Shown here: positions 41,295 through 50,237 of the stretch, piece after piece | Layout: each line of letters begins with the position of its first letter | Numbering within the stretch: position 1 is the stretch's first letter | NCBI RefSeq assembly: GCF_024363565.1 | Contig: NZ_JAJEKE010000015.1 | Location: forward strand, 43,551 to 107,550 | Direction of reading: 5' to 3' | Length of the DNA: 64,000 nt | Source of the DNA: Lutispora saccharofermentans | Lineage (GTDB): Bacteria; Bacillota; Clostridia; Lutisporales; Lutisporaceae | The notes under the pieces: model-generated | Database searches by the model: none | Seen by the model: the letters and a program-made list of their open reading frames with translations, nothing else | What the model was told of the DNA's origin: nothing | Program-made: the position numbers and the translations under genes

Positions 41295-42464
41295 TCAATA
41301 ATATATTTTTACTACTTCTTTTCCGAATAAATCTAATTTTTCTGCCAGCAACTCCAGAATTTCAGTCTTAATACCTAAAGCGTCTGAAAATTCTTGTTTT
41401 TTATGCGCCGGATTAACCGCCCTTCCGATATAAAGGTTTATATGGGTACATCTATCAAGCAGCATTCTTGTAAGCTTAGATGCACCGTCATTATATCTAT
41501 ATATAAGATTATATTGCTCCATAGCACCTTTATTAATATCTTTAAGATTTTTCAATACCTTGTTTAAAGTGATGATACCTTCTGTAACAAGGTCAATCCC
41601 TGCAATATATGCTATAGGAGGTATATCAGGACTTTCATATTCCAAAATAGTTTTTATTGGCTTTTTTATGCATCTGCTGACAATATTTGCAGTAGTTCCG
41701 CCGCAAACAATCTTAGCTCCGGGACAGTCCATAAAGGACTTTACAGCAGCAGCATCCATAGAAGGATCAGAAGGAGGACCTGCCATGATTGACAAATGGC
41801 TTGGCTGCCTGATCTCCGCAGCCACAATGGTGGTATCATCCCCCGGCTCACCTTGATAAAAGCTGCTGCAAGCGCTTATTATCTGTCCTGCCAGCATATT
41901 TACGGAAGGGTTTTTTCTAACGTTTTTTTGTATATACTCCAGCACATTATCATATTGCCACCCCATATTCAGTATTTTGCCTACTCCCGCATGAACTACG
42001 CCGTCGCTGAACATGACAAAAATATCTTCTTTAAATATTTGCAATTCTGATTCTCTGATCCTCTTTCCATGAACGATTCTTTCTTTCCAGGGCAGGCAAA
42101 CAGCTTCCCTGGCTCTAAAAAATGCTATGGAAGGATTGTCGAATTCCACTATATAAGCATGTCCATCATTAAATATTTGCAATATGGTAAATGTAGAATA
42201 TGCCACTTGCCTTACACTGCATATAGGAAGAGTCTGTGTAATAGTATCGACGGCTTCATCAATGGAAGCCCCTTCTTTAAGCATAGTGCCAATTATTTTA
42301 GAGGTAAGTGTTGCTAGAATGTTGGCTTTGACGCCACTTCCTAAACCATCCGACAGTATAATTATTACGGACTCCCTTGTCCTTATTACTTCAACCTTAT
42401 CACCGCAAAGCTCTTCATTGTGCTTGTTTAAGCTGCGTACAGACACGTCAACAAAAAATGCCAT
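41295..42464 (-). CDS. SpoIIE-type PP2C serine phosphatase of the hydrogenase-sensor operon
   Basis: 389 residues. The N-terminal half is a PP2C/SpoIIE phosphatase: VIILSDGLGSGVKANILATL (metal-binding Asp), FVMFSDGVVHAG and GEPGDDTTIVAAE. About 220-389 is a second domain starting AGPPSDPSMDAAAVKSFMDC, then IVCGGTTANIVSR, of a kind seen in phosphatases encoded beside sensory [FeFe] hydrogenases. It probably reads out the upstream sensor by dephosphorylating an anti-sigma-antagonist or similar protein. It abuts the hydrogenase-like gene exactly, stop to start. Confidence 0.9.
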   Translation of the reverse strand: MAFFVDVSVRSLNKHNEELCGDKVEVIRTRESVIIILSDGLGSGVKANILATLTSKIIGTMLKEGASIDEAVDTITQTLPICSVRQVAYSTFTILQIFNDGHAYIVEFDNPSIAFFRAREAVCLPWKERIVHGKRIRESELQIFKEDIFVMFSDGVVHAGVGKILNMGWQYDNVLEYIQKNVRKNPSVNMLAGQIISACSSFYQGEPGDDTTIVAAEIRQPSHLSIMAGPPSDPSMDAAAVKSFMDCPGAKIVCGGTTANIVSRCIKKPIKTILEYESPDIPPIAYIAGIDLVTEGIITLNKVLKNLKDINKGAMEQYNLIYRYNDGASKLTRMLLDRCTHINLYIGRAVNPAHKKQEFSDALGIKTEILELLAEKLDLFGKEVVKIYY

Positions 42465-44165
42465 TTAACTTTCCTCACTCTTCAACATAATATCCTTTAG
42501 CTTGCTTAACGAAACCTTGGTCTCCGCCGTGGTTTCGCCCAAAAGGCTAGCTATTTGCTGTGCTACATACATTTGTTTATCTATTACATCTTGAGCCAGC
42601 TTAATAGATTCGTTCTTGACCTTGAAATCTTTTTCTTTCTGCTTTTCTTCCTCCGTTATATCTTTAAAAATGCCTAAAATAAGCCCATGCTCGTTCAAAC
42701 GTACTATTGTGGCTTGGGTTCTTATTCCGTAATTATCAAAGCTGATTTTCTTAGAGAGCAAGCTCTCTCCCGATTCCATTAAGCATATGAATTCATATAC
42801 ATCAAAATAATCATAGGCTTTTTTCCCTATTATATCAGCTCGGCTAAGGCCGAACATCTTTTCGGCAGATTTATTAAATTCCTGTATCTCAAAATCTTCG
42901 TTTATTGCCATTATTACATTAGGGGTGTTGCTTATTATTATGTTCGAAATAGATTCTGCTCTTTCCTTCATATATGGAAGACACATATACAACTCCGCTT
43001 TCCCCTGATATACCGCTATGGCTTTCTCTCTGCATGAATTATATCCGCATGCACCGCAGTTAAATTCCTTTTCCTTGCCGGTTTTCCCTATTTTCCTCAA
43101 TATTCCTCTTATCTCATCTTCAGTGGGCATTTTGGCATCAGGCAATTTCCCTGAAAATACCTTGTCCAGCTTTATTTCATCACCCTTATTTTTATTCGCA
43201 GCTCGGCTTTTAACCGCAAATTCGATGAGTTTTCTTCTTTCCTCAAGAATACCTTTCTTTAATTTATTGCATCCTGAACCGTTGAGACAGCCACCCCTGC
43301 AGGCATTCATTTCTAAAAATGCACCTTTAAGCCCTTTGCTTGAAGAGAGATATTCCAATATATCCATGCATTCATCTATTCCGTCTATACTCATAGTTTT
43401 TTGAATTTCCCGATCCAATCCCATGCTCATGAGGACTCCGCCAGGCATGGGATAAAATCTGCTGCTTCCCGGTTCTTCATTATCAAGCTCCGCTTCCCGG
43501 CATTGGGATATATCTATATTTTCCTCTTCAAACCACTGATAAAGCTCATCATAGGTCAATACAGCATCAACAAATCCTTCACATTGCGGCTCTTCACTCT
43601 CATGCTTCTTAGCCACGCAAGGGCCTATAAATATAACCCTGGCATCCATTCCCAATCTCTTCTTTATCATCTTGCCATGGGCTATCATAGGCGATACTAC
43701 CTCAGCCATATTGCCGACCACTTCAGGATAGTATGTTTGAATCAAGTAATTAATAGTCGGGCAAGCCGTAGAAATAACATTCTCTCCAGGCCTCGCTTCC
43801 ACAATCTCTTTATATTTTTGTGAAACCAGTCTGGCGCCTGCTGCAGTTTCTTCAACAGCAGAAAATCCAAGCTTTTTAATCGCTCCTATCAATCTTTTCG
43901 GGTTATCGCTCAGGGCAATAAAGGATGGAGCAAGACTTGCAACAACCGTAAAACCCTGAGAAATAAATTCTTTGACTTTTCCAATGTCACTTCTAATATA
44001 CTTGGCATTCTGAGGGCATATTTTTAAACAAGTGCCGCATACAATACACATATCCTCTATGATTTGAGCCTGTTGATCCTTAATCCTTATTGCTTTAACA
44101 GGGCAGTGTCTGACACATTTATAACAGTTTTTACAATCAGTCTTTGACAATTTTATTGCGTTCAT
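42465..44165 (-). CDS. sensory [FeFe]-hydrogenase-like protein with PAS domain (group C, HydS-like)
   Basis: 566 residues from the ATG after GGAGAGTG. The N-terminus has two [4Fe-4S] motifs (CKNCYKCVRHCP, CIVCGTCLKICP). The H-cluster region has STACPTINYL in place of TSCCPGW, IGPCVAKKHE and EMNACRGGCLNGSG, so cluster-binding cysteines are kept while the proton-transfer Cys is Ala. A further Fe-S segment (FNCGACGYNSCREKA) and a PAS domain (about 425-525) follow. Group-C enzymes are considered H2 or redox sensors rather than bulk catalysts. Gene neighbours (a [2Fe-2S] thioredoxin-like protein and a PP2C phosphatase) fit a signalling operon. Confidence 0.92.
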   Translation of the reverse strand: MNAIKLSKTDCKNCYKCVRHCPVKAIRIKDQQAQIIEDMCIVCGTCLKICPQNAKYIRSDIGKVKEFISQGFTVVASLAPSFIALSDNPKRLIGAIKKLGFSAVEETAAGARLVSQKYKEIVEARPGENVISTACPTINYLIQTYYPEVVGNMAEVVSPMIAHGKMIKKRLGMDARVIFIGPCVAKKHESEEPQCEGFVDAVLTYDELYQWFEEENIDISQCREAELDNEEPGSSRFYPMPGGVLMSMGLDREIQKTMSIDGIDECMDILEYLSSSKGLKGAFLEMNACRGGCLNGSGCNKLKKGILEERRKLIEFAVKSRAANKNKGDEIKLDKVFSGKLPDAKMPTEDEIRGILRKIGKTGKEKEFNCGACGYNSCREKAIAVYQGKAELYMCLPYMKERAESISNIIISNTPNVIMAINEDFEIQEFNKSAEKMFGLSRADIIGKKAYDYFDVYEFICLMESGESLLSKKISFDNYGIRTQATIVRLNEHGLILGIFKDITEEEKQKEKDFKVKNESIKLAQDVIDKQMYVAQQIASLLGETTAETKVSLSKLKDIMLKSEES

Positions 44166-44166
44166 A

Positions 44167-44412
44167 TTATTCACTCTCCAGAATAAATGTCCTAAAAAAA
44201 CTTTCCACATTTTGAGGATTAACGCTATTGATATATCTGTCTCCTACCTTGATCACAACACCATCAGCGCAATGTCCGAGACAGAAGGATGCCTTTAAGT
44301 CCACTTGATCATCCATAGAATATCTGGCTATAAGCTCTTGCAGGCTCTTTATCACCTTGTATGAGCCCTTAATATGACATGAACTTCCTATACAAACACT
44401 AATCTCTATCAT
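44167..44412 (-). CDS. thioredoxin-like [2Fe-2S] ferredoxin (NuoE/HydC-like)
   Basis: 81 residues. It begins IEISVCIGSSCHIKGSYKVI and has CLGHCADGVVIKVGD, so the four [2Fe-2S] cysteines are CxxxxC and CxxxC. It resembles the thioredoxin-like subunit of NADH dehydrogenase and of electron-bifurcating hydrogenases, in a stand-alone form. ATG is preceded by AGGAAGTG; the first GTG in the frame lies in that Shine-Dalgarno sequence. It is the first gene of the hydrogenase-sensor operon and likely passes electrons to it. Confidence 0.9.
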   Translation of the reverse strand: MIEISVCIGSSCHIKGSYKVIKSLQELIARYSMDDQVDLKASFCLGHCADGVVIKVGDRYINSVNPQNVESFFRTFILESE

Positions 44413-44576
44413 TTCTTTCACTTCCTGTCAGTTACTATAGTTAATTATTTAACAATTATATTGTAACAATTATCTCTCCATCTTGTCTATAGTTGAACGA
44501 GACTTCATTCAGAGGGGGGATTAAACACCCACTGAATCTTAATTCAGTGATTAACAGGTTTTATATTTTTGAGCTA
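44413..44576. other. intergenic region with palindromic repeat
   Basis: No gene. TTGAACGAGACTTCATTCAG at 44493-44512 is identical to 61347-61366. It overlaps a hairpin (ATTCAG/CTGAAT arms with GGGG/CCC, 44507-44536), and a second palindrome CACTGAAT/ATTCAGTG lies at 44530-44549. It looks like a small dispersed repeat. Confidence 0.7.
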
Positions 44577-44624
44577 AAAGAAAAGCCTCATTGAAATATT
44601 TAACAAATCAACAAGGCTTTTCTT
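44577..44624. terminator. terminator-like hairpin upstream of the hydrogenase-sensor operon
   Basis: AAGAAAAGCCT / AGGCTTTTCTT arms around a 25-nt loop. Its role is unclear because transcription on the minus strand from yqeY is already ended at 44686-44713; it may be a second stop. Confidence 0.5.
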
Positions 44625-44685
44625 GCAAAGTTCTTAAGCTCCAGTGCTTATTAAGGAAATCCAAACTTTTTTATGCATTATTATA

Positions 44686-44713
44686 AAACCTGAAATCTAT
44701 AGATTTCAGGTTT
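44686..44713 (-). terminator. terminator of rpsU-yqeY
   Basis: Perfect palindrome with arms AAACCTGAAATC / GATTTCAGGTTT, 11 nt past the yqeY stop; followed by TATAATAATG on the minus strand. Confidence 0.8.
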
Positions 44714-44724
44714 ATTAATCAGAA

Positions 44725-45168
44725 TTAATCTAAATGCTTTTTAACTAATTCATTTACCAATCTTCCATCCGCCCTGCCTTTGGTCTTAGGTAAAAGAGCC
44801 TTCATCACCTTTCCAATATCCTTGGCGCTTTGAGCTCCAACTTCAAATATTGTTTGTGAAACAATGCTGTCTAACTCATCTTCACTAAGCTGCTGAGGAA
44901 GGTAGGCCATCAAAATATCAATTTCTCTTTTTAAATCCTCCACCAGGTCAGGTCTATTGCCTTTTTCGAATTCCGGTATAGAATCCTTTCTTTGCTTTAC
45001 AGCCTTTGCAATAACTTCAAGAATAGCTTCATCGTCCAGTTCTGTCTTTTTATCCTTTTCAATCTGAAGTATTCCTGCCCTCACCATAGTGATGGCATTT
45101 TTTCTCAAGGTGTCTTTATCTTTCATTGCAGCCTTCATATCATCCAGTAAAACTTGCTTTAGAGACAT
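44725..45168 (-). CDS. yqeY: GatB/YqeY domain protein
   Basis: 147 residues of the YqeY family, which resembles the tRNA-binding tail of GatB. It begins LKQVLLDDMKAAMKDKDTLR and has KQRKDSIPEFEKGNRPDLVE and GKVMKALLPKTKGRADGRLV. It may bind tRNA or modulate amidotransferase, but is not itself an amidotransferase. ATG follows AAAAAGGATGG. It lies 26 nt after rpsU, the usual Firmicutes arrangement. Confidence 0.95.
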   Translation of the reverse strand: MSLKQVLLDDMKAAMKDKDTLRKNAITMVRAGILQIEKDKKTELDDEAILEVIAKAVKQRKDSIPEFEKGNRPDLVEDLKREIDILMAYLPQQLSEDELDSIVSQTIFEVGAQSAKDIGKVMKALLPKTKGRADGRLVNELVKKHLD

Positions 45169-45194
45169 TTAAACCATCCTTTTTATATAAAACT

Positions 45195-45371
45195 TTATTT
45201 AAATTTTCTCTTTCTAGCTGCTTCAGATTTCTTTTTTCTTTTTACACTAGGTTTCTCATAATGTTCTCTTTTTCTAACTTCAGCCAACACTCCAGCTCTA
45301 GCACATTTTTTCTTGAAACGTCTCAATGCGCTTTCCAAAGATTCATTTTCACCAACTTTAATTTCAGACAT
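45195..45371 (-). CDS. rpsU: 30S ribosomal protein S21
   Basis: 58 residues: [20 protein letters not shown], then [20 protein letters not shown], ending in a Lys/Arg-rich tail. Length and sequence are typical of S21, which binds near the anti-Shine-Dalgarno end of 16S rRNA. ATG follows GGAGGGAGGGTGAG. A consensus promoter lies at 45455-45484. Confidence 0.97.
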   Translation of the reverse strand: MSEIKVGENESLESALRRFKKKCARAGVLAEVRKREHYEKPSVKRKKKSEAARKRKFK

Positions 45372-45454
45372 CTAACTCACCCTCCCTCCGCTGGTAACAA
45401 TCAATAGGTTAAATTTAACTGCATAAAAAGTGGGATAAATTAAACACATATTTT

Positions 45455-45484
45455 ATTATACAGTACATGCTAATCAGGTGTCAA
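45455..45484 (-). promoter_or_regulatory. promoter of rpsU-yqeY
   Basis: TTGACA (45484-45479), 18 nt, TATAAT (45460-45455) on the minus strand. It leaves an 83-nt leader before rpsU. Confidence 0.85.
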
Positions 45485-45501
45485 TAAAAGGTTTGACTAA
45501 T

Positions 45502-45846
45502 TTAACCGGGAGGCCATTGTAAAAGCCTGCCGCCTAAAAGGTGAAAATGTATGTGAGGAACTGTTTGTCCTCCATTCTCTCCGATGTTGTTTACTACTCT
45601 GAAACCTTTTTCATCAATGTTCAGATCTTTTGCAAGCTTAGAAGCGACCTTGAAAACATGACTTATCAGCAGATATCCATCTTCATTTAGATCCATAATA
45701 GATCGGACGTGAGTTTTGGGGACAATGAGCACGTGAACCGGAGCTTCCGGGTTAATATCGTTAAATGCCAGCACCTTATCATCCTCATATACCTTGCTGC
45801 ATGGTATTTCACCTTTTATTATTTTACAAAAGATACAGTTTTCCAT
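45502..45846 (-). CDS. HIT-family nucleotide-binding protein (HinT-like)
   Basis: 114 residues. It begins CIFCKIIKGEIPCSKVYEDD and carries the histidine triad PHIHFHLLGG near the end. HinT proteins hydrolyse AMP-lysine or other phosphoramidates. ATG follows GGGAGGTGATAT. It lies between rpsU and mtaB, as often in Clostridia. Confidence 0.95.
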   Translation of the reverse strand: MENCIFCKIIKGEIPCSKVYEDDKVLAFNDINPEAPVHVLIVPKTHVRSIMDLNEDGYLLISHVFKVASKLAKDLNIDEKGFRVVNNIGENGGQTVPHIHFHLLGGRLLQWPPG

Positions 45847-45916
45847 AAAAATATATCACCTCCCTAAATAGGCTTAGAGAATTATTCAACAAAACATTTA
45901 AAAATCCTTCTAGATA

Positions 45917-47224
45917 CTAAATCTTTTCCAAAATGCCCAACATCATGTCTTTATTTATACCTTTAATTTTTGTGCTAATTATCTTACCCTTAATATCATA
46001 TGCAGCCTCAGCCATTACTCTTATATAATTATCTGTCAATCCTTCATAATAATTGCTGTTTCCATCGATTTTTTGCTCGAAAAGTACATTTAAAGATTTA
46101 CCTATAAAGCTATTCATAAACTTCATTTGATTTTCTTTTGCAATATTAGATATAATCTTGCTTCTCTCTTCCTTCACCTTCGGGCTGACCTGTCCTTTAA
46201 ACTTTGCAGCCGGGGTTCCTTTTCGGGGTGAAAATTTAAAAATATGCATGCTGCTGAAGGAAACATCTTTAACAAATTGCACAGTTTTTTCAAACTCCTC
46301 TTCCGTCTCTCCCGGAAATCCTACGATTATATCTGTTGTTATGCCCACATCAGGATATATGCTTCTCAATTTTTTTACGACTTCCATATATTCCTGTGTG
46401 GTGTACTTCCTGTTCATCCTCTTCAATGTCTCATCACAGCCGCTTTGCAATGACAAATGAAAATGCCTGCAAAGCTTGTTCAGATGAGGAAGCCTGCTCA
46501 AAAAATCATCATCAAAGGTTTTAGGCTCAACAGAGCTCATTCTAAGCCTTTCAATGCCATCCACATCATGGACCATCTGTATTATATCTATCAGTCCGAT
46601 ATCTCCCAGATCTCTTCCATAAGACCCCACATGAATGCCTGTTAATACTACTTCTTTATATCCGCTGTCAGCCAGAATCTTAACCTCTTCTATTATGCTA
46701 TCCGGTTTCCTGCTCCTGATATGACCTCTGGCATAGGGTATTATGCAGTATGTGCAGTATTGCTCACAGCCTTCCTGAATCTTTATGAAAGCTCTGGAGC
46801 GGCTTTTATAGTGCTTAATATTCATATCTTCAAATTCTTCTATCTCCATTATATCTCCCACAACACTGATCTTGTCTTCAACGTTTTGAGCATCTTCCAC
46901 CAGCTGTACTATTTTGGAACGTTCATTTGTTCCCAGAACAAGCCTTACCCCATCTATGCCTAAAATTTCATCAGGGGCGATTTGAGAATAACATCCGACC
47001 ACTGCGATAAAAGCCTTTGGATTATATTCCAAAGCCCTCCTTATTATCTGCCTGGATTTCCTATCTCCCATATTGGTTACAGTGCATGTATTTATTATAT
47101 AAATATCTGAATAACCATCATATTCTACGATTTCATAGCCCGCATTTTCAAATGCTTCTATCATGGCTTCAGTTTCATATTGATTAACCTTGCAACCCAA
47201 AGTATAAAAAGCTACTTTATTCAA
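45917..47224 (-). CDS. mtaB: tRNA (N6-threonylcarbamoyladenosine(37)-C2)-methylthiotransferase MtaB
   Basis: 435 residues; converts t6A37 to ms2t6A37 in tRNAs. Start is TTG after GGGGGAAAAACA, giving the typical VAFYTLGCKVNQYETEAMIE. The N-terminal UPF0004 domain has three Cys (GCKVN, NTCTV, GCYSQ) for one [4Fe-4S]; radical-SAM CxxxCxxC is in QEGCEQYCTYCIIPYARG; a TRAM domain ends the protein. It lies 19 nt after rsmE. Confidence 0.95.
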   Translation of the reverse strand: MNKVAFYTLGCKVNQYETEAMIEAFENAGYEIVEYDGYSDIYIINTCTVTNMGDRKSRQIIRRALEYNPKAFIAVVGCYSQIAPDEILGIDGVRLVLGTNERSKIVQLVEDAQNVEDKISVVGDIMEIEEFEDMNIKHYKSRSRAFIKIQEGCEQYCTYCIIPYARGHIRSRKPDSIIEEVKILADSGYKEVVLTGIHVGSYGRDLGDIGLIDIIQMVHDVDGIERLRMSSVEPKTFDDDFLSRLPHLNKLCRHFHLSLQSGCDETLKRMNRKYTTQEYMEVVKKLRSIYPDVGITTDIIVGFPGETEEEFEKTVQFVKDVSFSSMHIFKFSPRKGTPAAKFKGQVSPKVKEERSKIISNIAKENQMKFMNSFIGKSLNVLFEQKIDGNSNYYEGLTDNYIRVMAEAAYDIKGKIISTKIKGINKDMMLGILEKI

Positions 47225-47243
47225 TGTTTTTCCCCCAATATAT

Positions 47244-47981
47244 TTACATCTCATCAAATTCATACATTATACAGCTTAAAACAGCAGAGCCTGCGGTTTC
47301 GGTTCTTAATATTCTGGGTCCAAGCGTAACAGGGACAACGCCTTTGTCTAATGCTGACTTTATCTCGAAATCTTCATATCCACCCTCCGGTCCGATGAAG
47401 ATTCCAATACTTTCTGCTTTTTTACCATGGATACTCATTTTCAGATTATTATTTTTCTCCAATTCATAAGGTATGAGAGATATGTCAAGCTCCTCAGCTT
47501 CTGCCAAAGCCTCATCAAAGCTTTTAGGTATAGCAATCTTAGGTATAATGCCCCTGCCGCTTTGCTTGGCTGCTTCCTCGGCAATTCTTTGCCATCTCTC
47601 AACCTTTTTTATTTCATCCTTTTCACTTGACAGTTTAACTACGGTTCGGGCAGTTTCAACGGGGACAATCCTTCTCACGCCGATTTCCGTACACTTCTGA
47701 ATGATAACGTCCATTTTAGTGCTTTTGGGAATACCCTGAAAAAGCACCGCATTTATCCCAGGCTCTCCATCAGATGCTCTGCTCTCCAGTATTCTTGTCC
47801 TAACCACATATTTATCGATGTTTTCAATTACAACCTTATAATCCATGCCTTGACCATCACATACCACTATATCATCACCAGGCTTAATCCTTAATACCCT
47901 CGATATATGGCTGACATCGTCACCGGTAATAATTATGTTTCCCTTTTTAATATTATCCTTACTAATAAAAAATCGATGCAT
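47244..47981 (-). CDS. rsmE: 16S rRNA (uracil(1498)-N3)-methyltransferase
   Basis: 245 residues of the SPOUT family. The N-terminal PUA-like part begins HRFFISKDNIKKGNIIITGD. The C-terminal trefoil-knot motif is IGIFIGPEGGYEDFEIK and VTLGPRILRTETA. ATG follows GAAGAGGG. It is 1 nt after prmA. Confidence 0.95.
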   Translation of the reverse strand: MHRFFISKDNIKKGNIIITGDDVSHISRVLRIKPGDDIVVCDGQGMDYKVVIENIDKYVVRTRILESRASDGEPGINAVLFQGIPKSTKMDVIIQKCTEIGVRRIVPVETARTVVKLSSEKDEIKKVERWQRIAEEAAKQSGRGIIPKIAIPKSFDEALAEAEELDISLIPYELEKNNNLKMSIHGKKAESIGIFIGPEGGYEDFEIKSALDKGVVPVTLGPRILRTETAGSAVLSCIMYEFDEM

Positions 47982-47982
47982 A

Positions 47983-48921
47983 TTAATCCCTCTTCGCAGC
48001 TATTGCGCACCATTCACCCATCTGCTCTATTTCCAAAATATCAAATCCATACTTTTTCAATTCTTTAATCACTTCATCCTGCCTGTCTAAGATTATGCCG
48101 GATGATATGAATACTCTCCCGGGCTTCAGGAACAACAATGCTTGAGGAGTAAAATCCATAATGATATCAGCTATTATATTGGCAACAATCAAATCCGCCT
48201 TCGCTGATGCTGCATCCAGGAGGTTACAATTCTTGACCTTGATTTTATCATCTTCTTTATTGACAGATACGTTCTCCGCAGCTACTTTACAAGCTACGCC
48301 ATCCAAATCTACACATAAAACGCTATGAGCTCCCAATTTTGCCGCAGTTATTCCCAATATGCCTGATCCGCAGCCAACATCGTATACCTCATAGCCTTTT
48401 TTGATATAGCGTTCCAACAGCTTTATGCACATCAATGTGGTTTCATGATTTCCTGTACCAAAAGCCATGCCAGGATCGATTTCAACCACTATATCATCGT
48501 CCTGCCCGTCATAACTCTCCCAGGTAGGCTTTACCACAACCCTTTCTCCTGCCTTAAAGGGTTTAAAGTACTGCTTCCAGGCTGTCGACCAATCTTCTTC
48601 TTTAACAATCCTGGTTGCCAGTTCGCCTTTGCCTTTATCAAGGCCAAAATCAGATAAGGAATCGACTCTCGATTGAATGGTTTCAAGCAAAGCTGCCGAA
48701 TATATGGTTTCCGGAAAATAACCCTTTACTTTAACATCTGTTCCCATGGCCTGAATCAATTCAGGTTCTACATAATCCCAATCCGTCTTATTATGATTCA
48801 GGGATATAAAATCATTGGGATCTTCTATAGCAACTCCTGCAGCGCCTTCATCCTCCAGGATGTAGGACACTGCTTCGCTGGACTCTGTAGTGGTAAAAAC
48901 GCTTATTTCTATGTAATCCAT
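47983..48921 (-). CDS. prmA: ribosomal protein L11 methyltransferase
   Basis: 312 residues. It begins MDYIEISVFTTTESSEAVSY, and the class I methyltransferase motif I is YDVGCGSGILGITAAKLGA. FGTGNHETTLMC is the typical PrmA phrase before it. It trimethylates L11. The start has AGGAGAGCAAAT. It stands downstream of dnaJ and upstream of rsmE, the standard order. Confidence 0.96.
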   Translation of the reverse strand: MDYIEISVFTTTESSEAVSYILEDEGAAGVAIEDPNDFISLNHNKTDWDYVEPELIQAMGTDVKVKGYFPETIYSAALLETIQSRVDSLSDFGLDKGKGELATRIVKEEDWSTAWKQYFKPFKAGERVVVKPTWESYDGQDDDIVVEIDPGMAFGTGNHETTLMCIKLLERYIKKGYEVYDVGCGSGILGITAAKLGAHSVLCVDLDGVACKVAAENVSVNKEDDKIKVKNCNLLDAASAKADLIVANIIADIIMDFTPQALLFLKPGRVFISSGIILDRQDEVIKELKKYGFDILEIEQMGEWCAIAAKRD

Positions 48922-49029
48922 ATTTGCTCTCCTCAATAATAGAATAATTCAAAATACTTATCATATTATATATAATTATATATTCTTTTACAATATATTC
49001 AGATCAGAGTGCAATCCAAATTTATGAAA

Positions 49030-49052
49030 AAAGCAGCACCTAGTGCTGCTTT
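49030..49052 (-). terminator. terminator at the end of dnaJ
   Basis: AAAGCAGCAC / GTGCTGCTTT perfect hairpin with a 3-nt loop, overlapping the dnaJ stop codon, then TTTTCAT on the minus strand. It separates the heat-shock operon from prmA. Confidence 0.85.
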
Positions 49053-50208
49053 ATTTTCCAAAGGCATCCTTAACTTTACCGAAAAAAGATTTTCCCAGAT
49101 CACCAGTGTTCTCACCGCTTACGTCTGCAAATTGTCTAAGAAGGTCTCTTTGTTTTTCGTTCAGTTTTTTGGGTATTTGAACCTTGACAGTAAAATATAA
49201 ATCGCCTTTAGTGTTGCGCTTCAGATTTTGCACACCTTTGCCTTTGAGCTTAAAGGTCGTTCCTGTTTGGGTCCCTTCTTCCAAGTTATAATCAGTATCC
49301 CCCTCTAATGTGGGCACATCGATCTTGCCGCCCAAAGCCGCCTGAGCAAAGGTTACAGGCACTTCACAGAACAGGTCTGAACCATCCCTTTTAAATACTT
49401 TATGAGGCCTTACCTTTAGATATATATATAAGTCCCCGTTTGGGCCGCCTTTAAGCCCCGGCTCCCCTTCGCCTCTTAAGGTAAGGATAGAGCCATTATC
49501 AACACCTGCAGGTACATCAAGGGTGATTTTCCTCGTTTTCCTCACTATTCCTCTTCCAAGGCAAGTGGTACATGGATTCTTTATTATTTTTCCTTCTCCG
49601 TGGCATTGTTCACAGGGGCGAACATTTACAATACGGCCAAAGGGCGAGTTTTGAATATGCCGCACCTCTCCTGTGCCTCCACAGGTTTTGCAGGTTTCTG
49701 CACCGGTTCCATCTTTGGCTCCGGTGCCATTGCATACCGTACAGGTCTCATTTCTAGCGATATTTATCTCCTTCTTTACTCCAAAAGCAGCAGCTTCAAA
49801 GTCTATCTCCAGCTCATATTTCAGATCACTGCCCCTTTGGGGTCCGGATTTTCTACTCCTTCCCGAAGTAGAAAATCCAAAGCCGCCATCTCCGAATATT
49901 GTGTCAAATATATCTCCAAAACCGCCAAAGCCGGAGAAGTTTCCAAAGCCTTCAAAGCCCCCGCCGCCAAAGCTGTTAGGATCAAAAGCAGAATGCCCGA
50001 ATTGATCATACTTAGCGCGTTTGTCTTTATCGCTTAATACTTCATAAGCTTCATTAATCTCTTTAAACTTATTCTCTGCATCCTTGTTGCCTTGATTAAC
50101 ATCAGGATGATATTTCTTGGCCAATCTTCTGTATGCTTTTTTTATATCATCTTCAGAAGCACTCTTATCTACTTCCAAGACCTCATAATAATCTCTTTTT
50201 GTTGCCAT
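49051..50208 (-). CDS. dnaJ: chaperone DnaJ
   Basis: 385 residues. The J domain (HPD in KYHPDVNQG near residue 34) is followed by a Gly/Phe-rich stretch and four CxxCxGxG zinc repeats ([32 protein letters not shown]), then the substrate-binding beta domains. It stimulates DnaK ATPase. ATG follows GGTGGTG. It is the last gene of hrcA-grpE-dnaK-dnaJ. Confidence 0.97.
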   Translation of the reverse strand: MATKRDYYEVLEVDKSASEDDIKKAYRRLAKKYHPDVNQGNKDAENKFKEINEAYEVLSDKDKRAKYDQFGHSAFDPNSFGGGGFEGFGNFSGFGGFGDIFDTIFGDGGFGFSTSGRSRKSGPQRGSDLKYELEIDFEAAAFGVKKEINIARNETCTVCNGTGAKDGTGAETCKTCGGTGEVRHIQNSPFGRIVNVRPCEQCHGEGKIIKNPCTTCLGRGIVRKTRKITLDVPAGVDNGSILTLRGEGEPGLKGGPNGDLYIYLKVRPHKVFKRDGSDLFCEVPVTFAQAALGGKIDVPTLEGDTDYNLEEGTQTGTTFKLKGKGVQNLKRNTKGDLYFTVKVQIPKKLNEKQRDLLRQFADVSGENTGDLGKSFFGKVKDAFGK

Positions 50209-50237
50209 GCTAACACCACCTTGCAGAGGGGTAAATA

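Noticed and set aside
42465..44165. Catalytic hydrogen-producing [FeFe] hydrogenase
   Set aside because: The L1 motif lacks the proton-transfer Cys and a PAS domain replaces the usual electron-transfer subunits, so a sensory role is preferred.
49572..50037. Several plus-strand frames of 60-145 codons opposite dnaJ
   Set aside because: They mirror the Gly-rich and Cys-rich coding of dnaJ and have no independent support.
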